This document shows positions 1-8,198 of a stretch of DNA of 26,679 bases, piece by piece. A model generated the notes under the pieces. The model was not told the DNA's origin. It did not search any database and saw nothing but the letters and a program-made list of their open reading frames with translations. The position numbers were made by a program, and so were the translations under genes. Within the stretch, counting starts at the first letter, position 1. Every line of letters begins with the position of its first letter. Source of the DNA: a virus; the IMG/VR virus record IMGVR_UViG_3300046488_000196, positions 1 through 26,679 of that record, one strand, 5' to 3'.

Positions 1-78
1 ATTTCTGTATAAATCCCTCTGCGTTAAAGCAAACACAAAAGGAGCCAATAAGATTAGGATTAAATAAATAATTATCAT
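1..78 (-). CDS. Start of a small membrane or secreted protein (partial)
   Basis: An ATG at 78 overlaps the stop of the upstream fibre gene as ATGA, and 26 codons stay open to the window edge. The visible N-terminus begins MIIIYLILILLAPFVFA and then becomes polar, like a signal peptide or N-terminal membrane anchor. The ATGA coupling matches the style of other gene junctions in this window, which favours a real gene. The rest lies outside the window, so no function can be given. It could be a further adhesion or lysis-related gene. Confidence 0.55.
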   Translation of the reverse strand, partial: MIIIYLILILLAPFVFALTQRDLYRN

Positions 79-746
79 AAATCCGCCATTGCTACGTTTG
101 AAATAATTGTTACTATTATTGTCGAACCGTTATAACCGGAGATTCCTATGGCATCACAACCGCTTGCATACCCGCTCATAGGTGTAGTTAATGCACTACC
201 ACTACTTGCTAAAAGACAAGTTGAAAAATCTGGATATGGTTCTTCATTAGCCCTGCTATTACCACCATAATCATAGACATAAGCTAATTCCCCACTTTCT
301 CCATCCCAAGCATTGACAAACCAAGTATTTGCTGTCCAGCCAAAAGTATTAACATAAATCGTTTCAGTCGGTGTATTACCTGACAATTGCGCCCTATAGA
401 CATACTGTGCTGATGTTACGATTATGAAGGGGTTACTTGTTGCTGTAGTCGTCCCACCCACTTCGGTAAGTTTAATTAAACATTGAACTGAAACCACACT
501 TGATATGGGGTAGTCATTATAGCCATCAGATACATTTACTGCATCATCCAGCGTAGTCCACGTACTACCGTTATCTGTGGAAAGTTCTATTTTTATATTT
601 GTTATGCCCGAATAAGTCCAAGCAACATGTAAGCCTTGTGTATCACTATTTAACAAATCATTTCCGGCAGGCGAAGTAATCGCTAATGTTTTTGCAACCC
701 CTGAACTATATTGTACTATTCCGGATCTAAGCAATGAGATCTCCAA
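75..746 (-). CDS. Putative fibre/adhesin with Ig-like domain
   Basis: A 223-residue protein. Residues about 20-75 carry the pattern ITSPAGN...VAWTYSGITNIKIELSTD..GSTW, which is typical of the Ig-like beta-sandwich units (Kre9/KNH-like) found in surface proteins of Bacteroidota and Ignavibacteriota. The C-terminal half is rich in Gly, Ser, Thr, Tyr and Trp, as in receptor-binding tips, and matches no family I can name. There is no signal peptide. It overlaps the upstream fibre gene by 20 bases and lies at the distal end of the tail genes, which supports a structural adhesion role. Function is inferred from position and composition; the Ig-like call is a recognised motif. Confidence 0.6.
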   Translation of the reverse strand: MEISLLRSGIVQYSSGVAKTLAITSPAGNDLLNSDTQGLHVAWTYSGITNIKIELSTDNGSTWTTLDDAVNVSDGYNDYPISSVVSVQCLIKLTEVGGTTTATSNPFIIVTSAQYVYRAQLSGNTPTETIYVNTFGWTANTWFVNAWDGESGELAYVYDYGGNSRANEEPYPDFSTCLLASSGSALTTPMSGYASGCDAIGISGYNGSTIIVTIISNVAMADL

Positions 747-1230
747 GAATTAACCACGTATCGGTAGCGGTTTTTATTAATGAACAACCAACGTATTGAC
801 CGTTGATTGATTTGTTGCTACCCTTACTGTTTATTGTCACTCCTGAACCAGAGAATGTTACTTTCCCCGCTCCAATTTGCACGCAATCAATTTGCGTTCC
901 CACTGGAAATGCTACAGATGAATTTAACGGGATTGTAACCGCAATTGAAGAACCGTTAGAAAGAGTAATTAGTTTTCCCACATCGGTTAATACTAAAGTA
1001 TAGGTAGTACCTGTCTGTGCATTTATCCCTGCATATTTCCCCGATTCAGCTAATGTCGCATCAGCGTTAGGAAGTGTAAAAGTCTTTTCAGACGATGCAG
1101 GGCCCGTAAACTTGGTGAAACCGTTTCCGGTTCCACCATAATTTGAAGGGATCAATCCGTTAGGTAAAATTTCTTCTACCCATACGCCGTCAACATTCTT
1201 TTTTAATATGTATAGATCGTTTAATGCCAT
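727..1230 (-). CDS. Tail fibre protein
   Basis: A 167-residue protein with a short N-terminal segment followed by GGTGNGFTKFTGPAS and KTFTLPNADATL (about residues 32-60). This pattern recurs in phage tail fibres and collagen-like adhesins. The rest is a beta-rich, Gly/Ser/Thr-rich segment (SNGSSIAVTIPLNSS, KVTFSGSGVTINSKG) with the look of a distal fibre or knob domain. The start ATG has the ribosome site AAGGA at a good distance. It follows the longer fibre gene with a 9-base gap and overlaps the next adhesin. It probably assembles on the tail tip. Receptor and partner are unknown. Confidence 0.65.
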   Translation of the reverse strand: MALNDLYILKKNVDGVWVEEILPNGLIPSNYGGTGNGFTKFTGPASSEKTFTLPNADATLAESGKYAGINAQTGTTYTLVLTDVGKLITLSNGSSIAVTIPLNSSVAFPVGTQIDCVQIGAGKVTFSGSGVTINSKGSNKSINGQYVGCSLIKTATDTWLILGDLIA

Positions 1231-1239
1231 ATTATCCTT

Positions 1240-2259
1240 TTATGCCCATGAAGCCATTGGCCAGCGTCTCCAGGTGTTTGTCGCCGTCACTTTGTAGCCA
1301 TAGTTGGAATCGAATGCCATATGGCCCGCTACACCCGCCGAGGTCGATGTTGCTGGAGCTGACACTAATCCATCGAGTTTCCCATTGAACGTACTCCAAT
1401 CCGTATCAGATAACGCTCCATGATGACTTGCGTCCGCAAGCTGCAAAGATATTTCCTGTCCTGAAATACTTAACCCGTTTGTTGTCGTTACAGTAGCTGC
1501 CACATGAGGAGCCGCTCCCGCCTTCAATAACTTTCCTGAAGTGCTGTCAAATAAAGCCATAACTCCATCTGTAGCAGATGTGGGTCCTATTACCATGCCG
1601 TCATTATTAGTAGGCTCATTAGTCCAGTCTCCGTCAACATTGCCGCTTCCAGATCTGTCTACGGTTGCAACTATCATGTCACCAACTCTGCAAGCTTTCC
1701 CTTTAATCGTTCCGGCTGTTATAACCCGGTATGTCCAGCCCGCATTATATGCCGCTAATGAATTGAAAGCCGCGATCTCAAGCGTTCCGCCGGAGCCAAC
1801 CGTCCCCTTAAAGAGAAGCGCATCATTGGCCGCAAACAGTCCATCTGCATAAGCCTTTGTAGCAAGTGTCCCGGTTTCAGCGGGGTATGTTATTACAACG
1901 TCTTCCGTCAATACTTCGTTAGTTATAGTCATTGACTTATTTGCAGCGCCTAATGCAACATCAAAAATAATTTTGCCCAGAACAGAATCGCTGTCCACCG
2001 CAAAAGTATTATTAGTCGTACCCGTATCAGTACCCTGTGTATGAGCCCCGGCATTGGCAACCCATTTCATCCCTGATGCTTCATTGCTGTCAGGTTCCAG
2101 ATGATAACCGCCGTCTGGTCCCGCTGCAAGCACTGCCGGGAAATGATCAGCTCCGCCTGATAGCAAAGCTCCTTTACCTAAAACAACTCTTTTCTCCGCA
2201 AAATCTTCGCCTGAACCGGCAATGTTCTGCAGTAATAATAACTCATATTGTGTAGCCAT
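1240..2259 (-). CDS. Tail fibre / tail-tip structural protein
   Basis: A 339-residue protein rich in Gly, Ala, Thr and Asn. It contains AETGTLATKAYADGLFAAND (about residues 127-146), the kind of linker that recurs in phage fibres between a shaft and a collar-like repeat, and HHGALSDTDWSTFNGKLDG near the C-terminus, also common in fibres. No enzyme signature is seen. The ATG is preceded by GGAG. It follows the small coiled-coil gene and precedes two smaller fibre genes, so the three probably form the host-recognition end of the tail. The assignment rests on motif style and position. Confidence 0.65.
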   Translation of the reverse strand: MATQYELLLLQNIAGSGEDFAEKRVVLGKGALLSGGADHFPAVLAAGPDGGYHLEPDSNEASGMKWVANAGAHTQGTDTGTTNNTFAVDSDSVLGKIIFDVALGAANKSMTITNEVLTEDVVITYPAETGTLATKAYADGLFAANDALLFKGTVGSGGTLEIAAFNSLAAYNAGWTYRVITAGTIKGKACRVGDMIVATVDRSGSGNVDGDWTNEPTNNDGMVIGPTSATDGVMALFDSTSGKLLKAGAAPHVAATVTTTNGLSISGQEISLQLADASHHGALSDTDWSTFNGKLDGLVSAPATSTSAGVAGHMAFDSNYGYKVTATNTWRRWPMASWA

Positions 2260-2282
2260 TTTGAAACTCCATTTAATAAATT

Positions 2283-2576
2283 TTAATCGTTCTTTTCTTC
2301 TTCTGGTTTTTCTATAATATAAAGACGATATGGAATATGTATTGATTCTTTCGTGCCAAATTTCAGTTTTACCGCATTCAGAATATCTTCTTCAGTTAAA
2401 ATTGCTCCGCAGTAAAGATTTTTCCCTTCTAATAATTTATCGATCTGCGCCTGTACTATGTCTCTTTCAGTTTCCTGCTGCTTAACAAGCAAATTAAATT
2501 CCTCCCGGAGTTGCTTTGCTTTTTTCTCCGCGTCATCAATTTCATTAAGTTTCTTCTGCCTTTTCGAAATAGCCAT
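2283..2576 (-). CDS. Small coiled-coil protein of the tail-fibre region
   Basis: A 97-residue protein when started at the ATG at 2576. That start has AGGAGA just upstream; a longer reading frame exists but has no good ribosome site. Residues about 4-50 are highly charged and heptad-like (KRQKKLNEIDDAEKKAKQL, then EEFNLLVKQQETERD), predicting a coiled coil. A short C-terminal part ends in a charged tail. It sits between the baseplate-like protein and the first fibre gene, where small trimerisation or attachment proteins occur. Family not recognised; a role in fibre assembly is only a suggestion. Confidence 0.6.
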   Translation of the reverse strand: MAISKRQKKLNEIDDAEKKAKQLREEFNLLVKQQETERDIVQAQIDKLLEGKNLYCGAILTEEDILNAVKLKFGTKESIHIPYRLYIIEKPEEEKND

Positions 2577-2586
2577 CTTTATTCTC

Positions 2587-3138
2587 CTAAAAGTTTTTTG
2601 ATAACGGCATTCTTCCCCATAAACAATCACCCACCGCCTTATAAAAATAATCGTCGTCCCACGCCTCCATACCTTCAGTGCCTGAACTGTTATAATGCGA
2701 AGGCGGCGGCACTCTTCTTAAAGGAACTATTACATATCTAACCGCGTCCTCAGGTAGATCAGTTCCGTCATAAGGGCTCTGCACTGTCGGAATTATTGTA
2801 CAGGTCCCCATAAAATGCGTAGTCCCTGAGTTCAGATCATCGGGGATTTCCTCTAAAATATCATAATAATAGTTGCTCGCTGTTAGCCCCTCAGTATCCT
2901 CTTTAAGATAGAACATCTTAATAGTCAAAGTCCCGTCGCTGTATGTTACAAGCAGCTCATCATCGCCTCCGCCTGCAGCAGTGTTTTTCTTTTCTATTAC
3001 TCTCGAAGATGTTAACCCCTTGTCCGGCTTCACCACGAAAGTAAATTTGTTCGCTGTAGGATCTTCATCAACAGTTTTAACAAAGGTAATCGAGCCCTTG
3101 TTAAATCTTACAATCTCAATATTTTTTTCTATAAGCAT
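2587..3138 (-). CDS. Putative baseplate / distal tail protein (BppU N-domain-like)
   Basis: A 183-residue protein directly after the tape measure, sharing its start with the upstream stop (TAATG). The N-terminal half alternates beta strands (EIVRFNKGSITF, NKFTFVVKPDKG, DGTLTIKMFYLK) and reaches YYYDILEE and a GTCTIIPTV strand. This resembles the N-terminal beta domain of baseplate upper proteins of BppU type, which attach fibres to the tail tip. The family link comes from pattern and position only. A lambda M/L/K/I/J-like tail-tip set is not visible here, so this protein may take part in a simplified tail tip. Confidence 0.5.
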   Translation of the reverse strand: MLIEKNIEIVRFNKGSITFVKTVDEDPTANKFTFVVKPDKGLTSSRVIEKKNTAAGGGDDELLVTYSDGTLTIKMFYLKEDTEGLTASNYYYDILEEIPDDLNSGTTHFMGTCTIIPTVQSPYDGTDLPEDAVRYVIVPLRRVPPPSHYNSSGTEGMEAWDDDYFYKAVGDCLWGRMPLSKNF

Positions 3139-6100
3139 TATTGTTTACTCCGCTTCATTCTGCCAATTCCTTTAGAAGTTATCCGCCGGCATTCATCATC
3201 ACCAATCGCAACTGGCAAAGATGATACCCTGCTCATAATAGTATTCATGTCAGTTCTTAACCCCTGCAATTCTCTTGTCAGCTCAGCATTGTCATTTCTT
3301 AAAATGTTATTCACTGAATTTGAATATGAATACCCGCCGGCATATCCACCGCCTGAAAACTTATTTGCATTTATAATTTCTAATAAATTCCTGTGCCTTT
3401 CAGTAGCTGCTGCGTTCACAATAAATTCCCTGTTTGAAATCCTTGCAAAAATACTGTCACTTGTTCCCGATCCGGGGCCTTCAATAAGCCCTTTCGGTCT
3501 GAACATCATGCCTAGTATCACGCCTGGCAAACCTCCTACCGCGAACTTTGGAGCCTCCTGAGCTGATATCGCCGCCACATTAGCAAGTCCCGCCGCTATA
3601 GTCATCGCCGCTAATATTGGTCCCATTAAAGGACCTGCACCCATCGGTGGCGGTGCCAGAGCCGCCGCAGCCGCTGTATAAGTATTTACCATGGCACTTG
3701 CTATGCCCGCCGCTTTCTGTAACGCAAAAGCCAGTTTAATCCTTTCCTGCCCCTTTTTATTTGCTTCCTCGTCTATCTTATCTTTTTTCTTGGCAAAGTC
3801 ATCTTCTATCTTTTGTTTCTGCTGGTCCGTCCGTGCGCCGGCAAGAGCTGCTTTCTTCTGAATGTCCAGTTTATCGGTCTCTGTTTTCCTGTAGCTATCC
3901 GCTTCAGCTTGCCCCTTTGCCTGCTGCATACTCATAAGTGAATTAGCGCCCGCTTCAAATTGTCCAAGCACTTTCTGCATCGATTCAATTTCGCGCTGAC
4001 TTAAACCCGCAAGTTGACCCAGCCAGACATCATAATATTTTCTTTTTATTTCAAAAAGTTTTTCCTGGTGCGCTTGCAGCATTTCCGTTTCAATGTCATC
4101 TTTCTGCTTTCTGGTTAATAATACATCCTCTTCTATCTTGTCATGGTCATCTTTATATTTTTTTTCTTCATCTAATCGTTCAGCATTGTAGTCGTCATGA
4201 CCTCTGTTTGCCTTGCTTATTTCGATATCATATTTAGCGTCACGGGATCTCTGTATCATCCTCTTAGCCGTGTTCTCTTTATCAACGTCATTCATTTCAA
4301 GCTGGTGCCTCAGCTCCTCCACCTTTTCCGCCTGTCCAAACTCAACTGCTAAATCGATTTCCTTTTCTAAATAAGATTCCTTTAATAATAATCTTTCCAT
4401 TTCCCCGGCATTCTCAATCTCCATTCTTTTGGAAATCATTTCCTCATCATAATTCAGTTCCCTCTGACCTGCATCGAACCTTAACTTATCTTCCTCATTC
4501 TGCTGCTTCTGAACATCAAGTTTCCATTCATTCTTCTTCTGATTAGAAATAACAGGAAACTCCTTCTTCTTTGGATCCTTATCCCATTCCGCGCTTTGTT
4601 TCTCAACCTCCGCCATAATCTGAAGCATCGCTTTCAGCTTCGCTTCCTGTATCTCAATTTTATCCCCGCCGGCTGCTTCAGTCTTTACTTCCGCCTCTTT
4701 TACTTTGTCCTTCATCAGAGTATCGATACTCTTTTCAAGTTCCTCTCTGACTTTGAAGCGTCCCTTCTGTTGCTGCGACTTTGTTTTGAAATCGTCAATC
4801 ACTCCCTTGCCGTTCCTCACCACCATCTGATCAATCGCCGCCCATTTCGTATCGATTAAAGAATACATATCTTTCACCTGGTTCAGCGCGTCCAGATCCA
4901 TTTTTGTATCTTCCTTCAGATACTCCAGCCCTGTTCCGCCCGTTTTCCCATACCGCGTCTTGCTCAGCTCGTCAATCCTTGCCTGAACCCTCTTGCTTAA
5001 ATCGCTTCCTCTTACTAGTTTCCCGTTTATCTCTCCCAGCTCTTTTACTATCTTGTCAACCGCGTCATTTGTCAGCCCATCTGTAACTCTCTTTATTAAA
5101 TTCTCCGCAGTCACTTCCGGTTTTTCGGCATTCACGTTCTCATTAATCTTATAACTGTCAAATTTCTTTTGTGCCTCATCAACTTTTTTCTGCGCATCAG
5201 TTAGTGCATTATTTGCCAGGCTGCTCGCGGATGGCACTCCGCCCGGTGTCATTTTTATATCTGCTGCATACCCTGAAAGAATTGTTTCTTCTTTTCTCCC
5301 TGTATTATTTTTATCTGCCTCTTCCTTTTCTTTTTTCTTCTGGTCCCTGTCATGTTCCGCTTTCACCAATTCGTCTGAAGCTTCCTGCATCAGTTTTTCC
5401 CTTGAACGCATTTTAATACGTTCTTCAAAAAGCTCGTTCCCGTGTTCAAGAATTTTATTTTTCTCTGCTTCAGTCAGGTTCTCAAGTTTGCTCTGTCCTA
5501 TATATTCCGGGAAATTATCGGATAATTTTTTAGTGGCATCACCCCGCTCCTGAACACTTTTTGTCGAGTCTTTTATAATAGCAGATAAAGATTTATATTC
5601 TTTCTGCTGCTTCCTTAACTCCTTTTCCTCCTCGCTCCACCCCTTATCGCTATTAGCAACGGTATCGTTTAATAATCCCCAAACGGTAGCGAGTGCGGTA
5701 ATTCCAATTACAGCCCATCCTATCGGCCCCATACTAGCCCAGAAGCCCTTTGTCGCAACCGCCGCCTCATAAGCCGCAAGTGTCTGCGCCTGCTCAGCAA
5801 CGGTCATTTCTTTCGTCATAATTATGTTTTCAAGCTTCGCCACTTTATTTGCCCGCAAACCAAAATCATACATAAGCAGGTTCTTTATAGTCGCTCCAAT
5901 CCCCGTGGCGTTTAATATTCCGTATGCCATGGTAAGCTCTGTGGTCAGCATAATCCCATTTTTAATCGGAGCCGGCAGCTTATCGAATGCGTTAAACATA
6001 TTGCTTAACCCGGTCACTAATGGCTGGACTGCTAACAATTGCATTTCCCCTGCCTGCCTCTGGGCATCCTGCAGGGCATCCTTTGCCTGCTTTACCTTGA

Positions 6101-6800
6101 AAGCATCAGTCTTCTGGATCTCTTCGTTTACATCTTTATATTTACTTGCCAGGATGGATAAAACGTAAGACCGCATCTCATAAGCTTTCCCCTCCTCCTC
6201 CAGGGTTTTAATATGTTCCATTTCGTCGGCGCTCATCTTAAGCCCCAGCTTATTCAGAGCCCTCATCCCCTCCGCTCCCTGGTCAAGCGCCTTTGCCAGT
6301 GCAATGGTTGCGCCTCTTAAATCCAAACCTAGCACCTGCGTCAAGCCCATGGCTGCTTGCGTGGCTTCATCAATCGAACTGGCACCAATATTCTTGAATG
6401 TCAGAAAATATCTTTGAACCTGCAATATTTGGTCCCGATCGAACATGGAGCTTTTTTCAAATCTTTCCGCCGTCATCGCCATCTGTTCCGCGCTTATCTG
6501 GCTGTCCTTCCCGCCGGATCTTATAACACCATTCAAAGTGGCAAGTGATAACTGGTATTCAAGAGCCTTCTTAATCCCGGTCCCGAACACCCCCTCCAGC
6601 ATTCCCCATGCCTGCTGCGCTCCCTGCCCCAAATTCCTCATGTTCTGGAATGAACCAATAAAATTATCAGACATTGACCTCGTTGCCTGGTCAGCCTTCT
6701 TAACGGTGTCCACAATCTTCTGAAGGTTCTTGTCAGTTGCCTCCAGGGAAACATTTCCCGTGGTCCCGTCAATCGATAATTTTATGAGTATCTCATCCAT
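3138..6800 (-). CDS. Tail tape measure protein
   Basis: At 1220 residues this is the longest gene of the window. It sets tail length in siphoviruses and is thought to leave the tail during DNA entry. The N-terminal 300 residues are helical with patterns seen in tape measures. A hydrophobic stretch lies near residues 355-380 (SMGPIGWAVIGITALATVWG). A long charged coiled-coil centre follows, then an Ala/Gly/Pro-rich hydrophobic region near 1050-1100. The C-terminal part has PKFAVGG, GPGSGTSDSI and REFIVNAAAT, which are typical of tape-measure C-termini. It starts by TAATG overlap with the GT frame. By the usual proportion of about 0.15 nm per residue, the tail would be roughly 180 nm. Confidence 0.92.
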   Translation of the reverse strand: MDEILIKLSIDGTTGNVSLEATDKNLQKIVDTVKKADQATRSMSDNFIGSFQNMRNLGQGAQQAWGMLEGVFGTGIKKALEYQLSLATLNGVIRSGGKDSQISAEQMAMTAERFEKSSMFDRDQILQVQRYFLTFKNIGASSIDEATQAAMGLTQVLGLDLRGATIALAKALDQGAEGMRALNKLGLKMSADEMEHIKTLEEEGKAYEMRSYVLSILASKYKDVNEEIQKTDAFKVKQAKDALQDAQRQAGEMQLLAVQPLVTGLSNMFNAFDKLPAPIKNGIMLTTELTMAYGILNATGIGATIKNLLMYDFGLRANKVAKLENIIMTKEMTVAEQAQTLAAYEAAVATKGFWASMGPIGWAVIGITALATVWGLLNDTVANSDKGWSEEEKELRKQQKEYKSLSAIIKDSTKSVQERGDATKKLSDNFPEYIGQSKLENLTEAEKNKILEHGNELFEERIKMRSREKLMQEASDELVKAEHDRDQKKKEKEEADKNNTGRKEETILSGYAADIKMTPGGVPSASSLANNALTDAQKKVDEAQKKFDSYKINENVNAEKPEVTAENLIKRVTDGLTNDAVDKIVKELGEINGKLVRGSDLSKRVQARIDELSKTRYGKTGGTGLEYLKEDTKMDLDALNQVKDMYSLIDTKWAAIDQMVVRNGKGVIDDFKTKSQQQKGRFKVREELEKSIDTLMKDKVKEAEVKTEAAGGDKIEIQEAKLKAMLQIMAEVEKQSAEWDKDPKKKEFPVISNQKKNEWKLDVQKQQNEEDKLRFDAGQRELNYDEEMISKRMEIENAGEMERLLLKESYLEKEIDLAVEFGQAEKVEELRHQLEMNDVDKENTAKRMIQRSRDAKYDIEISKANRGHDDYNAERLDEEKKYKDDHDKIEEDVLLTRKQKDDIETEMLQAHQEKLFEIKRKYYDVWLGQLAGLSQREIESMQKVLGQFEAGANSLMSMQQAKGQAEADSYRKTETDKLDIQKKAALAGARTDQQKQKIEDDFAKKKDKIDEEANKKGQERIKLAFALQKAAGIASAMVNTYTAAAAALAPPPMGAGPLMGPILAAMTIAAGLANVAAISAQEAPKFAVGGLPGVILGMMFRPKGLIEGPGSGTSDSIFARISNREFIVNAAATERHRNLLEIINANKFSGGGYAGGYSYSNSVNNILRNDNAELTRELQGLRTDMNTIMSRVSSLPVAIGDDECRRITSKGIGRMKRSKQ

Positions 6801-7114
6801 TACTTTAATTCGTCCAGGTGTTTCTTGTAAGCAATTAAATCTCTCGTTTTATTTAAGTTCTCAACTCGCTTCTGATAATCATAACTGGCAACATCCCATG
6901 CTTTCATTTCTCTTATCAGTTTCATCCTTGTAGGATCTCCGTCACTCAGTCTGTAAACAACAAAATCGATCTTCCCTAAAACATCCTTGTCGGTCTCAAA
7001 AATCTCACTCTCATATTTATCAAGCTTTTTTAATTGTTCGCTTGCAATAACTTCAGCAGAGGAGAGAGCAGCGTTCCGGCCAATCCAGAAATCATCGAAC
7101 TCCCCTCTCCATCG
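6800..7114 (-). CDS. Tail assembly chaperone frameshift extension (T part of GT)
   Basis: This frame is -1 relative to the chaperone gene upstream and overlaps its end. It has no ATG or ribosome site of its own; the first candidate start is a TTG at 7156 directly after a stop. A -1 slip on T_TTT_TTC at 7114-7120 would join residue 111 of the G protein to 104 more residues, giving a G-T fusion of about 215 residues. The extension is helical and charged (SSAEVIASEQLKKLDKYE, then DYQKRVENLNKTRDL). It ends in TAATG at the tape-measure start, exactly where lambda T lies. In lambda, GT binds the tape measure through T and tail tube protein through G. Confidence 0.8.
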   Translation of the reverse strand, partial: RWRGEFDDFWIGRNAALSSAEVIASEQLKKLDKYESEIFETDKDVLGKIDFVVYRLSDGDPTRMKLIREMKAWDVASYDYQKRVENLNKTRDLIAYKKHLDELK

Positions 7115-7446
7115 AAAAAATCCCGCGCCGGCTTCTCCAGATCCTTCGCCACGCAATTAGAATAGAATTCCTCATTGAATTTATTCCCTTCCTCATCCTG
7201 CAGTATTAGCGCCATAAGTTTTGGATAAAACTTTTTCTTCCCGATGGATAAATTCATGCTTAAAATATTTTTTGCGAAGTCCCCCGTGTCCACCACTCCC
7301 AGATCAGCTATAAGAATATTTACCGCTTCCATTTCCCCCTGAAGCAGATCTTCCAGAAATAATTCCTTCTTTATTCTTTTCTTCCCTTCGAGATATCTTA
7401 TCTCGTATTTGTTTTTTGTTTCTTCCACAACAGCCTCATTATTCAA
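7030..7446 (-). CDS. Tail assembly chaperone, G-like
   Basis: A 138-residue soluble, mostly helical protein between the tail tube region and the tape measure, the conserved site of tail assembly chaperones. The start is a TTG at 7446 overlapping the stop of a possible 35-codon ORF; no ATG is near (the next Met is at residue 39), so the exact start is unsure. The last 28 codons after the slippery site are used only in the unshifted product. Family identity is by position, size and frameshift architecture, not by recognisable sequence motifs. Confidence 0.75.
   Translation of the reverse strand: MNNEAVVEETKNKYEIRYLEGKKRIKKELFLEDLLQGEMEAVNILIADLGVVDTGDFAKNILSMNLSIGKKKFYPKLMALILQDEEGNKFNEEFYSNCVAKDLEKPARDFFDGEGSSMISGLAGTLLSPLLKLLQANN
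7114..7120 (-). promoter_or_regulatory. Programmed -1 frameshift slippery site T_TTT_TTC
   Basis: In the G frame the codons read GAT TTT TTC, giving the heptamer T_TTT_TTC in correct phase for simultaneous -1 slippage. Three bases downstream begins GGAGAG (7105-7110), which is complementary to CTCTCC at 7061-7066. This could form a 6-bp stem with a loop of 38 nt. The shifted frame stays open for 104 codons to the tape-measure start. This matches the conserved G/GT arrangement of long-tailed phages. Confidence 0.78.
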
Positions 7447-7550
7447 TTGTTATTTATAAATTCCTTCATCTTCCGGTAATTTTTAATCATCCGGAAAAAT
7501 CTTGCAATTACCATTAGATCAGAAACACCTAAACCTTTAAAGCTAATCAT
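7443..7550 (-). CDS. Possible 35-residue small ORF before chaperone gene
   Basis: An ATG at 7550 opens 35 codons (starts MISFKGLGVSDLMVIARFF, ends in NNN) in the 106-base space between the secreted protein and the G-like chaperone. Its TGA overlaps the TTG start of the chaperone as TTGA, which would allow coupling. The peptide is basic and helix-like. There is no clear ribosome site, so it may be only a leader or a chance ORF. Confidence 0.3.
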   Translation of the reverse strand: MISFKGLGVSDLMVIARFFRMIKNYRKMKEFINNN

Positions 7551-7552
7551 GG

Positions 7553-8068
7553 TTATTCGTTCAGGGTTGTTATTAAATATTTGACAAGTCTCCCGGCTTT
7601 ATATACTTCATTAGCCAACACCACTTTAAGCAGTTGTAAGTTTTTTCTTAATATCTGATAATTCGTATTCTTCCCCGCTCCCCAGGTTATCTTATAAAAC
7701 TTTTCGTAAGACGTTGAATCAATATCTCCTGATTTCTCTATTACAAGAGGTTCCGTTTCCCAGGTCGTATCCACCGCAATGTTCTGACTGTTATATCCGA
7801 TATAACCTGCATAGAATTTCAGACTGTCGGTAACAAATGCCCCGGTGTCTTTAACCGTGAAACTTATGTTCTTATAGCTCAGAGCAAAATTATATACCCG
7901 CGTTGTATCGCCGGCTTTCACGCTGTCGGTCTTTGTCTTCCCAAACCCTACTGTCATCCATCCGGTGCTGGTTTGCGGATATGTTTCTTTAATCCCTGAT
8001 AATACAATCAGGGAGAAAATTGTAAAATAAAAAAGTTTGACTCTGGAAATATTGAAGACGGTTTTCAT
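7553..8068 (-). CDS. Secreted/exported phage protein of unknown function
   Basis: A 171-residue protein when started at the ATG at 8068. A longer frame from 8167 runs through a tRNA gene and is rejected. The N-terminus has basic residues, then a hydrophobic core (LFYFTIFSLIVLSG, about residues 12-25), then a polar mature part, as in a Sec signal peptide or membrane anchor. The mature part is beta-rich (SYKNISFTVKDTG, DSLKFYAGYIGY). It sits between the tRNA and the tail chaperones. In general design it resembles the secreted protein at 16453-16938, so the two could be distant paralogues. Function unknown; surface exclusion or a periplasmic role are possibilities. Confidence 0.65.
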   Translation of the reverse strand: MKTVFNISRVKLFYFTIFSLIVLSGIKETYPQTSTGWMTVGFGKTKTDSVKAGDTTRVYNFALSYKNISFTVKDTGAFVTDSLKFYAGYIGYNSQNIAVDTTWETEPLVIEKSGDIDSTSYEKFYKITWGAGKNTNYQILRKNLQLLKVVLANEVYKAGRLVKYLITTLNE

Positions 8069-8100
8069 GATGTTTTTCCCATTAAAATTATTTTTACTTG

Positions 8101-8173
8101 TAGCGGCGGTCAGACTCGAACTAACAAACTCCGGGTTATGGGCCCAGCGAGGTACCAATTCCTCCACGCCGCG
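8101..8173 (-). tRNA. Initiator-type tRNA-Met (anticodon CAT)
   Basis: A full cloverleaf of 73 nt: acceptor 5' arm CGCGGCG with 3' arm CGCCGCT, D-stem GAGG/CCTC, anticodon stem CTGGG/CCCGG with loop CCCATAA, T-arm GTTAG TTCGAGT CTGAC, discriminator A. Hallmarks of a bacterial initiator are present: no Watson-Crick pair at 1:72 (C and U), G2:C71, C3:G70 and G4:C69, A11:U24, and three consecutive G:C pairs in the anticodon stem. Position 33 is C instead of the nearly universal U. The 3' end continues CAA, so CCA is not encoded. It lies between the tail tube gene and a secreted-protein gene, inside the late region. Confidence 0.9.
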
Positions 8174-8198
8174 ATATCATTTTTTCAAAGAATTATAA

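Noticed and set aside
6800-7156. Independent gene starting from TTG at 7156
   Set aside because: No ribosome site and direct overlap with the chaperone gene; the slippery heptamer explains the frame better.
7553-8167. Longer form of the exported protein beginning at 8167
   Set aside because: The added 33 codons lie within the tRNA gene; the ATG at 8068 with a signal peptide behind it is the natural start.
8101-8173. Elongator tRNA-Met or tRNA-Ile (modified CAT), or a tRNA used as a phage attachment site
   Set aside because: The mispaired 1:72, A11:U24 and triple G:C anticodon stem indicate initiator type. It lies in the middle of tail genes with phage genes on both sides, so it is not an integration border.
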